This document shows positions 20,740-34,591 of a stretch of 64,000 nt of DNA, piece after piece. The stretch's first letter is position 1; every line of letters begins with the position of its first letter. The notes below the pieces were generated by a model, which saw nothing but the letters and a program-made list of their open reading frames with translations, ran no database searches and had not been told where the DNA came from. Where the stretch lies: assembly GCA_018398815.1 (NCBI GenBank), contig CM031601.1:35432812-35496811 (forward strand), read 5' to 3'. Both the position numbers and the translations under genes were made by a program. Source of the DNA: Conus ventricosus. Its lineage: Eukaryota > Mollusca > Gastropoda > Neogastropoda > Conidae.

Positions 20740-23170
20740 TTTTTTTTCACTGGGGGGGGGGGGCGTACGCCCCATGAAACGTGGTGCCACGTGTCAGATC
20801 CCTTGTGAGCGGATTTTGGGGCTGTTGCTGTTTGTTTTTCAAGCCCAACTCTTCTCAACGTGATTGATTGGGGCGTGTGTCTCCTCCCTCCTTGCCCCCC
20901 CCACGTGCCACTTGCCCCCCCATGTCGATAGGGAAACGGGATGTTCCAACAAGTTTTTTGGGAAAGATGGCAGTGGGGGAAAAACTTTTCTCTGAAAAAG
21001 GGCCCCATGTTACCCGCTTAAGGGTTTCAAACTTCAATTCATCATCACAGATGGCTTTTTGATGCATATGCGCCGTTGAACATCAGAGAAGGGGGATTCG
21101 CTAGTGAACTTGTCACAAATGTTTCTGGATGTATTTAGTGGGGGCCCCAGCGAGTTGGTTTCCTTCTTTTCTCAACACTCTGACAGATGTTTTTTTTCCC
21201 CCCCCGGGGTTTTTCCTTCTTACTTTTTTGCAAGGGTTTCCCCAAAAAAGGCCCGGGAATAAAGCCTGTGGAAACTTGTTTGCCCCAAAAATCTTCTAGA
21301 TTTGCTGTGTTTGGCCCAAAACGGAATGCAATAAAAGTCGCGTGGGTTTTCATTTTCCCCACTTTTCTTGGTTCTTTTTATGCTTTCTTCAAGTTCCTTT
21401 GTGTTTACTTTGGCCTTGGCATGGGTTGTTCGCATTTCTTTTTCTTTTCCAAGGGCTCTATCTCTTTAAAAGCTGTGAAACTGTATGAGAAATACTACAA
21501 TTGTCAAAGGGTGATGTCATAAAGGGAAGAAAAGCTTCCCACCCTTTCATAAAGAGCGGGCCTATCTTCAAGAGGTCAGGGTGTTTTTGAAAAACCCCAG
21601 CAAGAGTGAAGGTAGGGAGGTGACCTTTTCAGTTCTTGTCAAAAAACGGGTTTTCTAAAAACTTGTTGAATATTTTTGGCTTTTTGATTTCATTTTTCCT
21701 CCGCTTATCTTCTGAAGTCCCTTTGATTGAGCCCGTTCTCTTGCTGATTTTTCCTTCATTGTTCTGGGGGCAGTGCATTTTTGTCTTGTTGTTGTGCAGT
21801 ACAGCCCGGGGTGGACCCCCTGGCACCGACGTCCATACATTTTATTTAAAAAAGTCTAGTTCCAAAGAAAAAAAGGCGATTTTGTTTCCCTCTCCATTCC
21901 AGTTTTCAAGGTTTTAAAATTTGCTTTTGTAAGGGCCAACAGCTTCTTGGGTTTTTCAGGGGTTCCTTAATTCAGAAATGGTCATAATGATGTTTTAGCT
22001 TTAAATTAGGTTCCCGGTTTGCTATTGAAGCAGCATTTAAATGACCCGCCTCCATGGTCCCCGCCAATCTTGTCCGATTTGTTCTCGGGAATACTTCATC
22101 ATCCCATGTTAATCGGCCTTGATTGTCAAAAGCCCACATTTTGGGTGAAAAATGCGGGCACCTAATCCCTCAGAAGGGTTGGAACAGTTCCATAACCCCA
22201 TCGTCTCATTCAGACCTCACCTTCTATCTGACATTCTTTCTGCACACTGTGCTTTGATTGTTCTTCCTTTTTTTTGTTCATGGCAAATGCCCCCGACCCT
22301 CCTATAGAACTGTTTGTGCAGTCTGATTTTTGTCAAATGGGAAGTGGCACAAAAGGGCGGGGACCTTGTTTTGCTTTCAGTACTTGCCCCGCTTTCGCTT
22401 CATTAAAAACCCAGCTTTTTGGTATTTTGTTTGCCGTTTCATTTCTTTTTGAAATGCTTTTTGGCCGCACTTGTTCAGTGTCCCCTGATACATTAAAAAC
22501 GAATTTTGTTCTTTTTTTTTGCTCGCTTCTTCCTGAGTGTTGTTCGGCTTCCCTTTGATCTTTCCGGGGTTTGTAATTTTTTTCAGCAAAATCGGCTGCC
22601 CACCATTTTGGCATGTCCCGTCTTTTTTTATCACTGACGTGAAGTTAAATGGGGGAAAGTTTTGTGAAATAGTTCTTTTTTTTGTCAGGGGTGCCTTGTG
22701 CTCAAGGCTGGGGATTCTTTTTTGAACGGAGAAAATGCTTTGTAAATCCCTTGGAAGGGTCTGCACGATGGTCTTGAATCTTTGGGGGGATTTGGGGTTG
22801 GCATCAGATTGCACAAAAGGAAACTTGTTTTTTTGACTGGAGTAAGTTCTTTGGGGGGTGGGGCAGTCTGCATGATACGTTTAGGGATTTTTTGGGGTTG
22901 ATGGGGCTTCAATAGACAAAAGAAATATCATATCAAGATCGAGTTTGTTGGCATTTTCGTTTTTGGGGGGGGGGAAAATACTGTTTGGACGGGGTTTTTT
23001 TATCTTTTTCTGGTCCCCCCTTTACTCTGCTTTTAAAGTGAGGCTTTGGCCACTGACGACAAAAAAAGGGGGTTAAAACAGGTCCATAATTTTGAGGTTT
23101 TTTAAAATTCTGCAATGCGGCTTTTTTGCTGTGTTGAATGTTTGCTTTTTTGTCGTTTTTCAAAGTGTTT
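20740..23170 (-). pseudogene. Possible coding exon(s) in the corrupted block, minus strand
   Basis: On the minus strand several adjacent open frames (about 20855-21067, 21220-21435, 21629-21826, 22333-22614, 22377-22814, 22685-22912) give non-repetitive Lys/Glu/Gln/Pro/Ser-rich protein such as ETANKIPKSWVFNEAKAGQV, frames taking over from one another as expected from a long exon hit by frequent indels. I do not recognise the product. The whole is inference from composition. Confidence 0.25.
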
Positions 23171-24610
23171 CCCCCCAAAACCACAAAAAATTTTTTGAAT
23201 TACTTCCCCTCCCTATTTCCAAAAACATTCCATTAAGATTACTTTATTTCAGAAGCAACCCAAAACCGTTATATGATTTGTTTTTATCTTTTTTTTGATT
23301 CTTAGCCCTTTTCCACACAGTCTCAAAAACCCTTAAAAGTTCAAAATGTTCATGAGAGATGCGTTTTTTTCCCATTCCTTTCGGCCATCCCCCCCCCCTT
23401 CTCTCTCTCTCTGTCTTCTCTCTCTCTCTTTTTCCACACACACACACACACACCGCAGCACGCACGCAGCACACCACCCCAACCGCACACACAACACACA
23501 CACACACACACACACACACACCACCCCCACAAAAAACCCCCTAAGGGACTACCAAAATACATTTTAATTTGAATTTCCCGATAAAAAATATAGTAGTGAT
23601 TGGAAATGAAGAATTATTTTAATAAAAAATTATTCATTTTATTTTTTGGGTATGCCTATACCATTACTTTTTTATAGTATTTTTTGCTTGTATTAAATTT
23701 TACCCTTACATTTCCTTTAAATTTGGGCCTACGTTGCCTACATGAAACTATACATAAAAATTTAGAAACAATAGAAATATGTATATAACAACGGTGTAAA
23801 TAGGCCCTTTACAAATGAAATAACTTTTCTTCAAAAAATTTTTTGAAACCCCTGGCCACTTGGAAAAGTATTCCCCCCTCCACTCCGTCTTTGCTTCGGC
23901 TTCCCAGGGGCCAAGAACACGGCCGCGGCGCAGCACAGGCTGGTTGCGCCGGTCGCAAAGTTTGTCAGAAGTTTTAAACACGAATTTTAATTTAGGGTAC
24001 CACAGAGAAGACGAAATCCCAGTTTTTGTCACACTCTCAAGATCATGGCCATTGCTGTCATACAGAAATTATATTTTAAAAAACCTCTGTACGAAAATAA
24101 ATTTAAAAGTGTTGCCCCATCTCGAAGGTCCAAAAACACACAGAGGGTTGGGCCGTGTGGGGGCGAATTAAGGGCCTAGCCCAGTCACAAAGGCAACGTT
24201 GGGCGAAAATGCATCGCTGTGGGTGTCGGGGCCGCCGTGATGGCCCTTTGCGGTCGGCTTGGCTTAAAAACATTACAATTTTCTGTACTGCTGGGCGACA
24301 AGGCGAGAGAGGTTTAGGAGAGAAAAAAACGCACGACACAAAAAAAGAGAGAGAGCAGACAGGCAGTGGGCCCGGGGATAGGGGCAAAAAAACACACACA
24401 CACACACACAACACCACCACACAACAAACCAACCTTGTTTTAAAAACTTATTTGGGAAAAAACGTTAAATTGAAGCAAAAACAACACACAAAATCCTTAA
24501 GACGCATCTTTTTTCCCCGGGACTGATTAACAAATATCCCCTTACAACGTGCGCGGTTTTCCCAGTGTTGAACGCGTCAGTGTTGTCGTTGTGTGAGTTT
24601 CGGCGGTGTG

Positions 24611-24645
<35 letters not shown>

Positions 24646-26289
24646 TGTGTGGTGTGTTTGTGTGTGTGTGTGTGTGTGTGTCGTGGGTTGGGTGTGTGTT
24701 TTGGGGGTGTTGGGGTTGTGTTGTGTGTGGTGTGGTGTTTTGGGTGTGTGTGTGTGGTGTGCGTGTGGTGTGTGGTGTGGTGTGTGTGCGTGTGTGTGTG
24801 TGTGTGCGTGTGTGTTGTGTGTGTGTGTGTGCTTTTAATAGGAATTTTTTTAATTTTATCATGTTTATCCTTTTAATTAATTACGTTACACACACACAAA
24901 AACAACCACACACGGGGAAGAGAGAGAGGAGTGTTGTGTTTTGTGTGGAGAGAGAGAGAGAGAGAGGAGAGAGATTTAATCTTCGAATATTCCTCATGTT
25001 TGCTGTCCCCAAAAAGTTGTCAAGCCCATTCACCCGACCAGATAGCCCAAAAAATTTGTTTTGCATGTTTCAAGCATTTTTTTTTTTTTTTTTTTTTTGG
25101 TGAGTGTAAATGCTTAATTTTCCCCCTTTAAATAAAGATTTTTTTTTGGTGTTTTTATGCATTTGTTTTTTTCTGTGATTGTACATGCTTAATTTTCCCC
25201 TAAACATGAACAGATTTTGGTGGCATTTTCATGCTTTTTTTCGTACTTTTTTTAACATGTGATTTTTACAACCCCCCCACACAATAGCATGTGTGTGGGC
25301 AGAGAGAGAAAGAGGGAGATAGAGAACAAAACAAGTGAGAGGGGGGGAAAAAAAAGAGAGGGGGGGGCAAGCAAAAACAGGACAGGGGACAGGAGATTTT
25401 TTTTCACGGGTTTTGCGCGTAGTCGATGTAGGATGTTCCATCATTGTTAAAACTTAGCTCAAATGTTGCTTATCCGGACTGTCCTGTTAAATGGAAATTA
25501 TAATTTAAAAAAAAAACCCTATTGCTGTTTTTCCCCTTTTTATGCAAACAACTAAGAGTCTCACAGGGTGATTCTTTTATCACTTTCCCGTGAATTGATT
25601 TTGGGAAATTTTCGCGTTGGTTGCCCCCCAGCAAGTACTGGGGCATGGAGGAGCAGGGAGGGGGGGGTGGGGTGGGGGGGGGGGTGGGGGGATTAAACCC
25701 GATTATGGGTTTCATAAGAAATGTAAATGCAAAGAAAAAAAAAAAAGAACGGTCTTTAAACCCTTAAAAAAAAAGCGTTATTATGGGTGGTGCAAGAAAA
25801 GAAAAACACAGGGTCTTGCAAAAAACCCCCTTGGACTTCTGCACCAAAACCCAAAGCTGCATTTTTTACACATAAAGCAACACAACAACAAAACAAAAAC
25901 ACCCTCCCCAAACCCCAACCCTCCAAATAACAAAGAAAACAAATAAATAAAAAAAAGCTTTTAAAAGTATGGGCACGGCAAAAAAAAATGAATAACTATA
26001 AAAACATAGAGAACAGGAAAAGAGGGGCTGGTTAAAAATGGCACCTGAGAAAATGCATTTATAAACATATAGCTGCGCATTCATGAGATACAATGGGGCG
26101 GCAGTGATTGGGGGGAAAAACACACCCGGACAACACACCAAAACCCCACAACACAACACACACACACACACACAGAGCATTTATCCGTTGTCATTGTGTG
26201 TGCGCTCACATAGGATTACATGTGGTGTGCGTGTGTGGTGCTGGCGCGCGGGGCCACCGTGTGAATGAGTATGCATGTTCTTGAAAGAA

Positions 26290-28700
26290 GAGTTTACATG
26301 GTCTAAAATTTGGAAAGTTTTCTTTGCCTTTCCCTTTTTTTTTTTTTCTTGGGGTGTCTGCATTATGGGGGATGCTTGATCCATTGCTCTTGCATGATCA
26401 GGGCGCCTTGGGGCATCTTTTTTTAATACCCCCTGCTCTGGTTCGCTGGTTGACTGGCTGCATTCCTTTTCCCCCTGTTCACCCAAGTAAAATAACCCAA
26501 ATTTCCGTCTCCCGGGTCCCGTCAGACAGTGGCTTCAGGGTTGTGCTTTGGGGGTAAATTGCTCTGTGACCCCAAAATATGTTTGACAGTGTCATGATTG
26601 GGGCATTGCGAGTTGGATTCTTTTAAAATCCTTTTGAACAGGGTGGGTTGATGGGCAGTAGGGGTGCACTTGGGAATAAGTTTTTCACGGGGTTATTTCG
26701 TTATATTTTTTCTTCCTATGGCCCGAAGCTTTGGTCATCTGTCATACTATTTACTGTATTCTCATGCTTTCAAAAATTCCGTGATGACCTCTGCTTTGAG
26801 GTTTTGTTCAGTGGTTTTCCGATTAAAAGTGCCCCTGTAGAGGCTTTTTCTATTTTGTTACAGTGGTTGCCAATAAAAGTGCCATGTGTAGGGGTTTTTA
26901 TTTGTTACGGGGTTGCCCTAAAAGTGCCCTGTTAGGGTTGCTTCACGATCTTGTCTTTGAAGCACAGCTCAAAGCAACAATATGGTCCCTTTACCCCTTT
27001 TTGAAAGGGGTTTAAAGGGCCCTTTTAGTGAAGGTATCTTTTTCTACTTTGACAACCCCTTTACACCTAACACTTTTTTGAAACTCCCGGTGTGTACCCT
27101 TACATTTGGTTCCTTTTCTTTGAGATTGGCTACCTTTTTTAAATCTAGCAGTATCTTCCTAAAATCAGTGCTTTTGCAATTCCCCAAAAGGTATGAAGGG
27201 AGGGGGGGCGACATGATCTAGTTCAATGTCCCACACATTCGGCAAAAATAAGTTTTGGAAGCACGGGCCCGAGATTTTTTTCACCCTTTTTCACAAACTT
27301 GGATCTTTTTTTATGCCTTTAAAGGGTTTTCTGTTTGATAGTACTCCCCAAAACGATCATGCACTTCTTTTTTGTTGTTCTTTTGTGGTGTACACCACAG
27401 AATGGATACACACCTTAGCTCCACTCAGCCCTACTTTTCAGGAGGAATATAATCCCCGAAAAGAAAAGGTCTAAAATTTTTTTTTCCCTTTTCCCTTTGT
27501 TTTTGCAACCCATGATCTGCTGCTTGAAAGGTTCAAAACAGTTTGATGTTTTTATGCGTTTTTTCCCCTTTCTATGAGACCGGGAAAAATTTTCCTTTGG
27601 ATTGGGGTGTTCAAGTTTGGACAGACAGACGTATGAAACTGCCACCCCCCCTGATCACCTCCAAACTTTCACCCAATTTCATTTTCAGGAAGTGTTATGA
27701 GCCATGTCAAAAATTTTTTCTTTATATGGTTAAATAGTTTTTTCAGGTGTCCCGGCAAATCTTCAACCCCTACCAAGGGGTACTTTTTTTTTCATTCGTA
27801 GTTTTTGGTCTGGAAGATTATTTTTTCCAGTCTACCCCAATCTTTCCCCCTTCAAAAATGTTTTTAAAAAAGTTTTCTTTTTCCCCACTATCAAGTGTAA
27901 ACCCCCCTGTTTTGTTCTTCCTAAATGCCCCTTTTTTGCCCCAAATCAGCAAATTCTTTCTTTATTTTTGTTTCCTTTTTCAGTGATGTGTCCTTTTTTC
28001 CCCCCAATTTTTTGAATCTTGTTTTTTTTTTCCGGTGAACTAAACAGTGTTTGTGTTTAAAAAAACTTTTAAAACCCTGAATATTCTTGTGGATTTTGGG
28101 GAACCCGGTGTCCTCTTTTCCTTCTAGTGGGAGTATTGCAAAGGCGAGACTTTTGGCTTTGTGACTTTTTTGAATTATAGGGTGACCCCCATTTTTTAGC
28201 AACGGTTTTTTGTCCGGTCCTTTCCCTTTTGATACGGACAAACGAGTGGTACGCTTCTTCTCCAGCCCTCAGCGGGGCACACAAAACTTCTATGGTCGAA
28301 CTAATTTTCTTTTCTCAGTTTGTGTTGGGGTCTTCATGTTTTATGTGGTTTTGTTTGTCCTGAAAAAGTGAGAGGGCTAGTTAAGGGGGCGCACTGACTG
28401 TTTTGATTTCCCGATGTCTGTCAGTTTTTATCGTCTTGTTTTTGGGCTTGTAAACCCCTCATTTGTTGGCATCATTTTGAAAGAAGTTGGCCCTTTTGGG
28501 CATTGAAAAGTCCAACAGCCCCCTTTTGAAGTTTTTTGTTGAGGGGTTGACGATGCTGAGGCTGGAACATTGCTCCCCTGTCACTCTGTCAGTTTTGTTC
28601 TGCTATGTTTTTTTAAGGCCGATGAGGGTATTGTCAAAATTCACTTATTCAGCCACATGCCCCTCGTATGTCTCAGTTGCAGCGCGTTGTCGACATTGAC
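26290..28700 (-). pseudogene. Second possible coding stretch in the corrupted block, minus strand
   Basis: Similar in kind to 20740-23170: minus-strand pieces such as CSQSTSEPEQGVLKKDAPRR (about 26390-26470), LRAGEEAYHSFVRIKRERTG (28220-28270) and a Lys-rich frame at 27921-28241. They could be further parts of one large charged protein on the minus strand, with 23.2-26.2 kb (microsatellites) as an intron. No domain is recognised, and error correction would be needed to decide. Confidence 0.22.
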
Positions 28701-31088
28701 GTATCACTTTTCTAGGGGGGCCCGTATTACACAACTTGTCACCCATTCCATTTTAAAGTAGTCATCACAAAATTTGGCTATATTTGGTTTCAAGTGGGGG
28801 CATTTCTTCCTTTTCTTGTGGGTTTTGCAACTTGCTGCCAAAATATCCCCTTGAATAGGAACACGCTGTCAGAAAAATTTACCCCCAGCCCGTGTCAAGG
28901 ACTCACCTTTCTTCTGCACCAGATTTCCCCTTTCCTACCCCTTTTTTTGATTTTTAGGGGGGGCCATTTCCTTTTTTTAAAACTTACGTGGTTTGGACTT
29001 TATGAAACGTTGACACCGGTGCAAACGTTCTTCAATGTTTTGGGGGAAAAAAGTCCCGGCTATGTGTATGGTATCGTTCTTTTATTGATTGGAGAACGCG
29101 CATTTTTTTCCCGTTTCAATAAACTAACAATTTTAAAAATTGTTTTTGGTAAGGGTTTTTTTCCCTCTGTTTTTTCAAAAAGATAATCCATATGATGTTC
29201 AGTTTTATGCATATTTTTTGCAATAAATTGTTTTCCTTTTAACGGGTTGGTTTGCCCCACCGCCACAGGTCTACATAAAAAAATCATTCTCTCTGATGAT
29301 TAGTTTTCTGTGGCTTAAAGATGCCAATTTTCAGTCAACAAAACACACACCACACACACACAAACACACACACACACACACACACACACGCACCCCCAAA
29401 AGAAGACAGAAGAAACCCAAAAACCCAAAGGACAGCAAAGTACATTCATGCACATTCATTAACTTGTCTGAAAAAACACAGTCAGAACCAATTTGTCACG
29501 GGGGGTGCCAGGGGGGTCTTCCCTTTCCCTCTCTTCTCTTCTCTTCACACACACACACAACACCCCCAACACACACACACACACAAAACACACAAACGCC
29601 GCACCATGGCCCCCCGCCGCACACGGGCTGCATGCGCGCACCCCCAACCCAAATGCAGAGGGAAAGTAAATAGTTAGTAATCAAGCCAGGGGGGGGGAAA
29701 AAAGGGGGAAAATTAAAAGGGGGAAAAACCGCGGTTCTTAATGAAAAAAACAGGGGAAAAACTATGATTCCTCAATGACTTAAAAATGAAGATGCAAAGG
29801 GAAAGAGAGAAGGGAAGAGGGAAGAGGAGAAGATACAGAGAGAGAACAGAGAGTGAGAGAAGGAGAGAGAGGGAAACAGCCGGACCCGTCAGTTGAAGGG
29901 GGCATGCACGGCGTGTTAAATGAAAAAGAGACATGACGTCGACAGGAGAGGTTATGGCTGGGAAAAAGGTTTTTTTCACCCCACGTATACCTTCCCCCGG
30001 CCTTAACTAGTAATGACTTGATAATTAGTCTTGAAACTAAAAACTTTTATGAACAAATTTTTAAAAAGCGGGGCAACAACCCAAAAGACCGAAATTTTAA
30101 ATTTTGATATTGTCAAAAAACCCCTAAAAGCACGAAATTTTTCTTTTCAAAAGGAACTTTTCCGTTTAACTGACGGCGATGGCGTTTTTTAAGATTTTGG
30201 GCAAAAAATGAATTTTGTCTTCTCTTTTCAGACTAAGATATTGAACACTGAAAAAACGAAGATGGTGAACTGCAGTACCAAAACCACCCAAATTCCACTT
30301 TTTTAAAAGCCCGGGCCCCATATGGGGGGTTTTTTTTTGGGGGGGGGGGGGGGGGGGGTGGGGTGGGTTTTTTATACCCCGAAAAAAGGGGAAAGTCTGT
30401 CCCGGCGGAGCAAGCGGGTCTGTGTGCCGTTTTTGGGTTTTTAAGGTTAAAAATTTTTCAAATCTGTTTGTTTTATGGAAAAGAAAAATTTTTAAGAAGT
30501 TTTTTGCGTTTTAGAAGTGTGATTTTAAAGAAATGTGTAAAAATTGTTTTTTTTTTGTTTTGTTTTTTTAAAAGATTGTGATTGATTTTAACTGGTCACA
30601 GCCCTGATTTTGGCCCCCGCGGGGGCTGGGCTATAAGCAACATTACTTATTTTCTTACCCGAATGCATTATCTTTTTCATTTGAGCCCCAAGTTATAGCT
30701 TTGGGTAAATACAGTAGAGCCAAGAACTTCAAAAATTTTTAAATGAATTATGGGGCACAAACCGTTCCAGTTTTTTGTCCCGATGATACGTTAATGGGGA
30801 AAATCGGAAAGATACCAGAAATGTCTGTCCCTCATTTCTACCCTGTTTAAGGTTTATTCCCAATGGGGTTTATTTAAATTGTTTTTTTGTCTGTCATCTT
30901 TTGGCCCACAGTTGCAGTCTTTTCACTCCCATTTCTGACTCCCCCAAAAGGGAAGTCAGCAAAGCCAGACAGCTTTTCGTAGGGCGTATGAGCCCACCCC
31001 CTGGGGGAACCATGCTGTTTTTGGTGAGGGCATGAACCCCATTTTGGTAACATTTTTTGGGTTTTTCATCAGTTCTTTTTATGTGCAG

Positions 31089-31221
31089 CCCATCCCGAGG
31101 AAAAGCCCATCACAGCAGAGATGAATTTGTGGGTGGCCTGTGATGGCATATGGGACGTTTGACCCAACCCGGGGGTGGTGGCTCTTCGTTTCCCTATTGT
31201 CACCGTATGGGAACCCAAAAT
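31089..31221 (+). pseudogene. PP2C phosphatase penultimate exon, corrupted duplicate
   Basis: Same exon as 40924-41069 but distorted by base-run errors. GATGAATTTGTGGGTGGCC, then GTGATGGCATATGGGACG, still encode the catalytic ACDGIWD region; the rest has lost its frame. It is preceded by the same TGTGCAG acceptor. Treat it as a bad copy of the clean exon and not as an independent pseudogene. Confidence 0.75.
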
Positions 31222-32474
31222 GTAATGTTTGGAGTTGGGTGGGGTGCGTAAAGGGGAGGGAAGAGGGGGGGGGCCGTGTGTGTGAGGTTAATTTTGGGGG
31301 TTTTGGGAATTTTGGGGCTTTGATATCTGAAGGGGAAAAACCCCCACATGAAGTAGGAAAGTAAATAACATAAAAAGGTGACACACTCCCCAACCCGGGG
31401 GCTGTATCAATAGAAAACCAAAAATAAAAAATGAAGGGGTAATGGTGCTCCCAAAATTTTTTGTCAAAAAATAAAAAAAACACCCTTGGGCCATAAAATT
31501 TAAATTAAAAAATGCAAAAATACTCCATTATCATTCAGGGTTTAATTAAAATGGAATTTACTGGATTGTTTTTTTAAACCCTGCTTTAGCGTATTAATGA
31601 AAAATGCTTGAAAGTCATCATTTGTTTTATGTTTTAGTGGATTTGAGCTTAGGGAAAAAAGAAAAAAAAAAAATCGCCGTTTACCTTTTTCCCTTTCATT
31701 TGTTGTTGTTTTTTTTGGGGGGGATGGGGGGGGATTTTTCTTGGGGGTATTTGCAGGTTTTTTTAGGGTTTGGGTGGGCCCCTTTAAATGGGAAAAAGGG
31801 AACACAGTCCAGTTTCAAACACATGAGGATGTGTCTTGGAATGGTTCTTGAATTTCCCAACCCAAAACCCGATTCCCCTGTTTGGCCCGATTGATGCTGG
31901 TGTATTATGAAAGGAAGCGTAGAGTGTTGTATATTGCAGTGTTTTGTCTCCTCCAACGGGGCTACTTGGCACCATCTTTGCATGAGGCCTGCCCATGGGC
32001 AGTTCCGTTGTTGGGTCAATGTTCCCCGGGAAAAAAAAATGGATGGTGCAGTCAGGGCTGCTCTTTCATGTGACTCTCAGTGAGCAGTTATTGTTGGGGG
32101 GAGCAGTTAATCAGAATTTAAAAACGGTCATGAACTGACTCGATAGTCACTGTCTTTGGTGGCGTGTTGTTCATGCCTCAGGGTTACGGAGTCCCAATGT
32201 GGAAGTCAATGATAGTTGGGGGGAAAAAAATTATTGGGTCCCTAGAGAAAGAAAAAATAAAAAAGCAGTCGCTTTTTGGGCTTATCTAATTTTAATCCAG
32301 GTGATCTTCTTCCTGGGGACAAAAAAAATCCTTCCCCGTGAGTCGTGGCTAAACTGTATCCGATAATGTCTGTTTCCCTAACAAACTTTTGTTGTAGTTG
32401 TTGCATGAATGTGCTGACAGACACGGGGTTTAGGTGGGCAAGTTTGCAAGTATGTCCCTTTCACTCTCCTTACA

Positions 32475-32649
32475 ATCTGTGAGGCGTGGGTGCCTGCCTG
32501 GACGGACCCAGTGGGAGGACTGGGCTGCGACAACATGATGTGGTCTGGTTGTTTTGCATGGCGGTCCCACCCTGCTGGTTGAAGTGTGCCCGCCCCCCAC
32601 GCGGCAGCATGGGCCCCATTGCCCCCCCTTCTAATGGTTTATCAAATAG
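32475..32649 (+). pseudogene. PP2C phosphatase terminal exon, corrupted duplicate
   Basis: Counterpart of 42455-42655, still showing GGACTGGGCTGCGACAACAT (the LGCDNM segment) and a TAG in the same place, but with missing bases that break the frame before and after. Flanking intron and 3' sequence also match copy B. Confidence 0.75.
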
Positions 32650-34591
32650 GTGTGGTGGACGTGGTGTGTGGGGGGAGGGCTGTGAGAGTGCTGGTGTTTT
32701 CAGTGGGGAAAGGCCCTTTTGTTGTATTTTTCATTTTCACCCGTTCCCGTTATGAGGGGGGGAGAAGAGAGCAAGAAAAGGGTAGCTTGTGCTTGTGTGG
32801 AAAAAAAAAAAAAATAATTAAAAATTTTATTATATATAATTATATGTTATAGTTTAACCTTACGCAAACTGTCAAAAAATTGGTTATTGGTATTGCCCAT
32901 GGGTTATAATTTTGAAGGGTATTGTTTTAGTGGTGTTTTTGTTTAAGATGTTATATGTTATGTTTTAAACAAAGGTAAAAAAGAAACCGAAAAAGCCAAT
33001 GGCTATTTTTTTAATGTCATACTTTTTGGGCCCCAGTTCGAAAGTGATAGAATTTGTTGTTGTTTCTTGGTTTTTCTTCCCGATAGTGATATAACAGAGT
33101 GTGGGTTTGTGAAATTTATAACACTGTTGTAAAAAAAAATAACCCGATTCAAGCCCCCACAGTATCCCCGGGGGAGCTATATCCCCCTCCAATCCTAATT
33201 GTGTAGGTTTTTTCAGTTTGTTGTTTCTTTTTTTTCTTATTTCCATTGTAATAAACAATTTGGGAACAGTATTTTCCTCTTATTTATATGATATTTTTTA
33301 AACCCCTGACTTTTTTGTTGATCAAGTAAGTTTTCCAACCTCCCCCCAGGAAAACCAAAACCCTTTATGTTTTAAACACCCCAACCTAATCTACTCTTCC
33401 CCATCCTTTTTATTTTCCAAATGCACCCCCCAGCGGTGTCGAAAAGGTGCAGGGGTGTTGGAAAAATTGATGTGGAATTTAAAAATAGAAACAAACAACG
33501 AAAAAATTGTATTGAAATGAAATTGCATTTCAAACAAAAGGAAATAAGCAAACCAAAAAAATTCCAAGGGCCGGATTAAAAATCCCCAAAAAATAATTTG
33601 TGTCAATTTAACATCAAAGGCAAATTTTTTCCATGCAGTGCATCCAAAAGAGTGTGATGTTCCGTTAAAGTATGCAGTAAAGAACCTTTTCATGGCAACA
33701 AACCTTGCTTACTTTCCCCAATGAACAAACTGTGAGATAATTCTTTCACATTTTCCCCCTTTGGGTGTTTGTGTGTGTGATTGGTTTTTGTTATACATTC
33801 ACACGTTTTTGGGTTTCCTAAACAAAGAACAATTTAAAGATAAAGTGGGGTTTTTTATGTGCGTAAGTTTGAACAAATGGTGATAAATGATCACATGTGT
33901 CTTAATGTGATGGATTTTTTGCTCTTAATAGTGATTTTAAAGACACAAAACTTGGTCTGAAAGGTCTCCATTCACCAGAATGAGAGAAGAGAAACAAAAC
34001 ATGTGTAGATAAGAGAAACAGTACATACAAGGAGATTTTAACAAGGTTCTTTGAAGTAGAAATGGAAAGAAAATCTTCAGTGTTGTGTGAAATTCAGTGA
34101 AAGATAACGCCATGAAGTTGCGGGTTTTCTCTGTAACTTTCAAGACGCTTGCTCCAGTGGGTTGCGTTTTGCACCTTTATACATTTTTGCTATACATTAC
34201 TCAGATTTTGCAGGACTATTTCTCCTCCATAGTGAAACACAAAACCATTGATCCTCTCACTCTGTCTGTTGCTGCTGTGTGTGCGTGCACATGTGCATAT
34301 ATAAACAACCATACAGACTGTGGTCTTGTTGCTGTAAATGAATGTTATGATGACATGACACTTAAGTGGATGTTGGTCTGCTGAAGTGGTTGAACTGTGG
34401 CTTAATGAACACTGCATGATTGAGATGGCTTCCCATCAGCCTACGGTCAAACAGCCAAGTGATGGAACCATTGTGTGACTACCTCATGGACACAATCCTC
34501 AACACTTTTTGGTTTGAATCAAACATATACCTTATGCCTGATGCAAGATCAAGCATGACATTTGATATATGTCCTCTTCATATTTCGCAAA

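Larger units (their letters stand above)
16330..34000. other. Low-accuracy sequence block (homopolymer-distorted)
   Basis: Throughout this interval single-base runs are lengthened and adjacent bases lost, giving long A, T, G and C tracts. From 29250 on, the same DNA occurs cleanly at 38871-44080, and side-by-side reading shows the damage directly: a clean GACCAACCAGGAGGTGG at about 41005 becomes GACCCAACCCGGGGGTGG at about 31160. Quality recovers sharply near 34000. Microsatellites are still visible at about 19371-19580, 19720-20060, 23400-23525, 24388-24414, 24605-24835 (GT), 24945-24975 (GA), 26150-26175 and 29342-29395. ORFs here cannot be trusted. Confidence 0.85.

Noticed and set aside
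24565..25103. Cys/Val-rich ORFs of 80-165 codons on plus
   Set aside because: They are translations of a GT microsatellite in the corrupted block. The His/Thr-rich frames at 19272-20068, 23346-23567, 29296-29677 and 39098-39422 are rejected for the same reason.
16330..29250. Foreign or contaminant DNA, suggested by the odd base composition
   Set aside because: The same distortion affects the neighbouring 29250-34000, where the clean counterpart shows that it is an error pattern and not a different source.
31089..32649. A second, pseudogenised PP2C gene
   Set aside because: The introns and flanks match copy B throughout, and the damage is the block-wide error pattern, so it is better read as a faulty duplicate of one locus.
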